Assembly: GCA_946480635.1 (NCBI GenBank)
Contig: CAMLKV010000081.1
Span: 1-8,603 of the forward strand
DNA from: an uncultured Flavobacterium sp.
Lineage (GTDB): Bacteria > Bacteroidota > Bacteroidia > Flavobacteriales > Flavobacteriaceae
Reading direction: 5' to 3'
Length of the DNA: 8,603 nt
The notes under the pieces were generated by a model. That model did no database searches. It was given only the letters and a program-made list of their open reading frames with translations, and was not told where the DNA came from. This document shows, piece by piece, positions 5,244 to 8,603 of this stretch; within the stretch, counting starts at the first letter, position 1, and each line of letters begins with the position of its first letter. The translations under genes were made by a program, and so were the position numbers.

Positions 5244-8200
5244 ATGGAACAAGTACAACCTTATCAACCAAAAAATAAAGTTAGAATTGTAACTGCGGCT
5301 TCGCTTTTCGACGGACATGATGCAGCAATTAATATTATGCGACGCATTATTCAGGCTACTGGTGTTGAAGTAATTCATCTTGGGCACGACAGAAGTGTGG
5401 AAGAAGTAGTAAACACAGCAATCCAGGAAGATGCAAATGCTATTGCAATGACTTCTTATCAAGGGGGTCACAACGAATATTTTAAATATATGTATGATTT
5501 GCTCAAAGAAAAAGGAGCTGGTCATATCAAAATCTTCGGAGGCGGTGGTGGTGTAATCCTTCCTTCTGAAATTTCTGAATTACACGAATATGGTATAGAA
5601 AGAATCTATTCACCAGATGACGGACGTGAATTAGGATTACAAGGAATGATTAATGATTTAGTACAACGTTCTGATTATCCTGTTGGACAAGTGTTGAATG
5701 GTGAAGTAAATCATTTGGAAGATAAAAATCCGACAGCAATCGCTCGTGTGATTTCTTCTGCAGAAAATTTCCCAGAAGTCGCAAAACCTGCTTTAGAAAA
5801 AATTGCTAAAATAAATCAAGACAGTAAAACTCCGGTGCTAGGAATTACTGGAACGGGAGGTGCTGGTAAATCGTCTTTAGTGGATGAGTTGGTACGTCGT
5901 TTTTTAATTGATTTCCCTGAAAAAACGATTGGATTAATTTCTGTAGATCCTTCAAAACGTAAAACAGGAGGAGCTTTGTTAGGTGATAGAATTCGTATGA
6001 ATGCTATTAATAATCCTCGTGTTTATATGCGTTCATTGGCAACCCGTCAATCTAATTTGGCCTTGTCAAAATACGTTCAGGAAGCTATTGAAGTACTAAA
6101 GGCAGCGAAATACGATTTGATTGTTTTAGAAACTTCGGGTATTGGGCAGTCAGATACGGAAATTATGGATCACTCTGATGTATCGTTATATGTAATGACT
6201 CCAGAATTCGGAGCAGCAACTCAATTAGAGAAAATCGATATGTTAGATTTCGCTGATTTGGTAGCCTTGAATAAATTTGACAAACGCGGAGCTTTAGATG
6301 CACTTCGTGATGTAAAAAAACAATACCAACGCAACCATAATTTATGGGATGTTGATCCTGATAAAATGCCGGTTTTCGGGACTATTGCATCACAGTTCAA
6401 CGATCCTGGTATGAATACCCTTTACAAATCTATCATGGATAAAATTGTAGAGAAAACGGGTATCGATTTGCATTCAACTTTCGAAATTACACGTGAAATG
6501 AGTGAGAAAATCTTCGTGATTCCACCACACAGAACACGTTATTTATCTGAAATTGCAGAAAATAATCGTAAATATGATGAAACTGCATTGTCGCAAGTTG
6601 ATGTGGCTCAAAAATTATACGGTATCTTCAAAACAATTGAAACAGTTTCGGGTAGAGTGCCTAAAATTGATAAATCAGGAATTGTTGAAGAATCTTTAAA
6701 TCATTCGGCAGATAAAAAAGAATTCTTGTCATTATTGACAAAAGAGTTTGACCGAGTAAAAATGAATTTAGACCCTTACAACTGGGAAATCATTTTAACT
6801 TGGGATGATAAAGTAAATAAATATAAAAATCCAGTATACTCGTTTAAAGTACGTGATAAGGAAATTAAGATTGCTACACACACCGAAAGTTTGTCACATT
6901 CTCAAATCCCGAAAGTGGCACTACCAAAATACAAAGCTTGGGGTGATATCTTAAAATGGAACCTACAGGAAAATGTACCGGGTGAATTTCCATTTGCATC
7001 AGGATTATATCCTTTTAAACGTGAAGGGGAAGATCCATCTCGTATGTTTGCTGGAGAAGGTGGGCCAGAAAGAACTAATAAACGTTTCCATTACGTAAGT
7101 GCTGGAGCGAAGCGTTTATCTACAGCTTTCGACTCGGTAACACTTTACGGAAATGATCCACACGTTCGTCCTGATATTTATGGAAAAATCGGAAATGCCG
7201 GAGTTTCTATTTGTTGTTTAGATGATGCAAAAAAATTATATTCAGGTTTCGATTTAAGTCATCCAGCAACTTCTGTTTCGATGACAATTAACGGACCAGC
7301 ACCAATGTTATTGGGATTCTTCATGAATGCGGCGATTGACCAAAATTGTGAAAAATACATCGTTGAAAACGGGTTAGAGAAAGAAGTTGAAGCGAAAATC
7401 ACTGAAATTTATAAGAAGAAAGGTGTTGCTCGTCCGTCGTACCAAGGTGAATTACCAGAAGGAAATAACGGATTAGGATTAATGCTTTTAGGAGTAACTG
7501 GTGATGAAGTTTTACCATTAGATGTTTATAACGATATCAAAATAAAAACCTTAGCACAAGTTCGAGGAACAGTTCAGGCAGATATTTTAAAAGAAGATCA
7601 AGCGCAAAATACTTGTATTTTCTCTACAGAATTTGCTTTACGTTTAATGGGTGACGTGCAAGAATATTTCATTAAAGAAAACGTTCGTAATTTCTACTCA
7701 GTTTCGATTTCCGGTTACCATATTGCTGAAGCAGGAGCAAATCCTATCACACAGTTAGCTTTCACATTGGCAAATGGTTTCACTTACGTGGAATACTATT
7801 TAAGTCGAGGAATGAATATCAACGATTTCGGACCAAACTTATCATTCTTCTTCTCGAATGGTATCGATCCAGAATATGCAGTAATTGGTCGAGTAGCTCG
7901 TAAAATTTGGGCGAAAGCTTTAAAGAACAAATACGGAGCGAACGAAAGAGCACAAATGTTGAAATACCACATTCAAACTTCTGGACGTTCGTTACACGCA
8001 CAAGAAATTGACTTCAACGATATTCGTACTACATTACAAGCGTTATACGCGATTTACGATAACTGTAACTCATTACATACAAATGCATATGATGAGGCTA
8101 TTACAACTCCAACAGAAGAATCAGTACGTAGAGCAATGGCCATTCAGCTGATTATTAATAAAGAATTAGGTTTAGCGAAAAACGAAAACCCAATTCAAGG

Positions 8201-8603
8201 TTCTTTCATTATTGAAGAATTAACGGATTTAGTGGAAGAAGCGGTTTTACAAGAATTCGACAGAATTACAGAGCGTGGAGGCGTTTTAGGAGCGATGGAA
8301 ACAATGTATCAACGTTCTAAAATTCAAGAAGAAAGTTTGTACTACGAAACATTGAAACATACGGGTGAGTTCCCAATTATTGGTGTAAATACATTCTTAA
8401 GTTCTAAAGGTTCACCAACAGTTATTCCTGCAGAAGTTATCCGTGCAACAGAAGAAGAAAAACAATATCAAATCGTAATGTTAGATCATTTGCATGCGGC
8501 TAACAAAGATAAAGTGGAAGAGCAATTGGCTATCATTCAGGAAGCAGCAATTCAAAACCATAATATCTTCGAAAAGCTGATGGATGCAACTAAAGTATGT
8601 TCA
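5244..8603 (+). CDS. icmF: Fused isobutyryl-CoA mutase IcmF, C-terminus cut by window edge
   Basis: Adenosylcobalamin-dependent mutase interconverting isobutyryl-CoA and n-butyryl-CoA; some family members also act on isovaleryl/pivalyl-CoA. All three IcmF parts are in one chain of 1120 visible residues. The B12-binding domain (about 11-140) has LFDGHDAA (21-28), with His25 as the likely cobalt ligand, plus SYQGGH (71-76) and a Gly run (99-103). The MeaB-like GTPase chaperone (about 195-410) has the P-loop GTGGAGKSS (203-211), ETSGIGQSD (296-304) and NKFD (343-346). After a linker, the mutase barrel runs from about 550 to the end, with [13 protein letters not shown] (821-833, catalytic His826). 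Where methylmalonyl-CoA mutase has Tyr and Arg for the carboxylate, this protein has Phe602 (RMFAGEG) and Gln788 (DQAQNT), the isobutyryl-type pair. The frame is open to the last base; probably only about 20 residues are missing. The ATG at 5244 follows an AT-rich leader with no clear promoter. Confidence 0.95.
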   Translation, partial: MEQVQPYQPKNKVRIVTAASLFDGHDAAINIMRRIIQATGVEVIHLGHDRSVEEVVNTAIQEDANAIAMTSYQGGHNEYFKYMYDLLKEKGAGHIKIFGGGGGVILPSEISELHEYGIERIYSPDDGRELGLQGMINDLVQRSDYPVGQVLNGEVNHLEDKNPTAIARVISSAENFPEVAKPALEKIAKINQDSKTPVLGITGTGGAGKSSLVDELVRRFLIDFPEKTIGLISVDPSKRKTGGALLGDRIRMNAINNPRVYMRSLATRQSNLALSKYVQEAIEVLKAAKYDLIVLETSGIGQSDTEIMDHSDVSLYVMTPEFGAATQLEKIDMLDFADLVALNKFDKRGALDALRDVKKQYQRNHNLWDVDPDKMPVFGTIASQFNDPGMNTLYKSIMDKIVEKTGIDLHSTFEITREMSEKIFVIPPHRTRYLSEIAENNRKYDETALSQVDVAQKLYGIFKTIETVSGRVPKIDKSGIVEESLNHSADKKEFLSLLTKEFDRVKMNLDPYNWEIILTWDDKVNKYKNPVYSFKVRDKEIKIATHTESLSHSQIPKVALPKYKAWGDILKWNLQENVPGEFPFASGLYPFKREGEDPSRMFAGEGGPERTNKRFHYVSAGAKRLSTAFDSVTLYGNDPHVRPDIYGKIGNAGVSICCLDDAKKLYSGFDLSHPATSVSMTINGPAPMLLGFFMNAAIDQNCEKYIVENGLEKEVEAKITEIYKKKGVARPSYQGELPEGNNGLGLMLLGVTGDEVLPLDVYNDIKIKTLAQVRGTVQADILKEDQAQNTCIFSTEFALRLMGDVQEYFIKENVRNFYSVSISGYHIAEAGANPITQLAFTLANGFTYVEYYLSRGMNINDFGPNLSFFFSNGIDPEYAVIGRVARKIWAKALKNKYGANERAQMLKYHIQTSGRSLHAQEIDFNDIRTTLQALYAIYDNCNSLHTNAYDEAITTPTEESVRRAMAIQLIINKELGLAKNENPIQGSFIIEELTDLVEEAVLQEFDRITERGGVLGAMETMYQRSKIQEESLYYETLKHTGEFPIIGVNTFLSSKGSPTVIPAEVIRATEEEKQYQIVMLDHLHAANKDKVEEQLAIIQEAAIQNHNIFEKLMDATKVCS

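Overview
The window reads as chromosomal DNA of a member of the Flavobacteriia, most likely Flavobacterium or a close relative. The evidence is the low GC content, the Bacteroidota-type promoter boxes (TTTG about 20 bases before TAnnTTTG), the lack of clear Shine-Dalgarno sequences, signal peptides ending in NAQ/IAQ, a type 2 (Bacteroidota-like) PyrF, DUF4197 proteins and a fused isobutyryl-CoA mutase. I see no rRNA, tRNA, CRISPR array, insertion sequence or phage gene. Most of it looks like ordinary core genome, and no clearly novel multi-gene system is visible.

Layout. Positions 1-538 (minus) hold the N-terminal 179 residues of a secreted, probably outer-membrane beta-barrel protein. A divergent intergenic region (539-679) carries a well-formed promoter facing right. 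From 680 to 3424 four plus-strand genes are packed closely: pyrF (pyrimidine synthesis), a four-helix DoxX-like membrane protein overlapping pyrF by one base, a BtuF-like helical-backbone binding protein that has no signal peptide and starts at TTG one base after the DoxX stop, and an alpha/beta hydrolase that starts at GTG and ends abruptly before its expected catalytic histidine. A strong hairpin terminator (3423-3454) overlaps the hydrolase stop codon and can work in both directions.

On the minus strand, 3569-5006 is a two-gene operon of DUF4197 paralogues about 74% identical over 195 ungapped residues. The promoter-proximal one has a plain signal peptide and the distal one has a lipoprotein-type signal. 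From 5244 to the right edge runs icmF, the fused adenosylcobalamin-dependent acyl-CoA mutase: B12-binding domain, MeaB-like GTPase chaperone and mutase barrel in one chain. It is cut by the window edge close to its C-terminus. Positions 5007-5243 are the divergent AT-rich spacer between the DUF4197 pair and icmF. It holds a candidate promoter for the pair, but I see no clear promoter and no cobalamin riboswitch for icmF.

Working together: pyrF, the DoxX-like gene and the binding protein are probably co-transcribed and translationally coupled, but their functions do not form one pathway. The best points for a second look are the truncated hydrolase, the signal-less BtuF-like protein near a B12-dependent enzyme, the DUF4197 pair with two predicted cellular addresses, and an insertion of roughly 68 residues inside the IcmF mutase domain.
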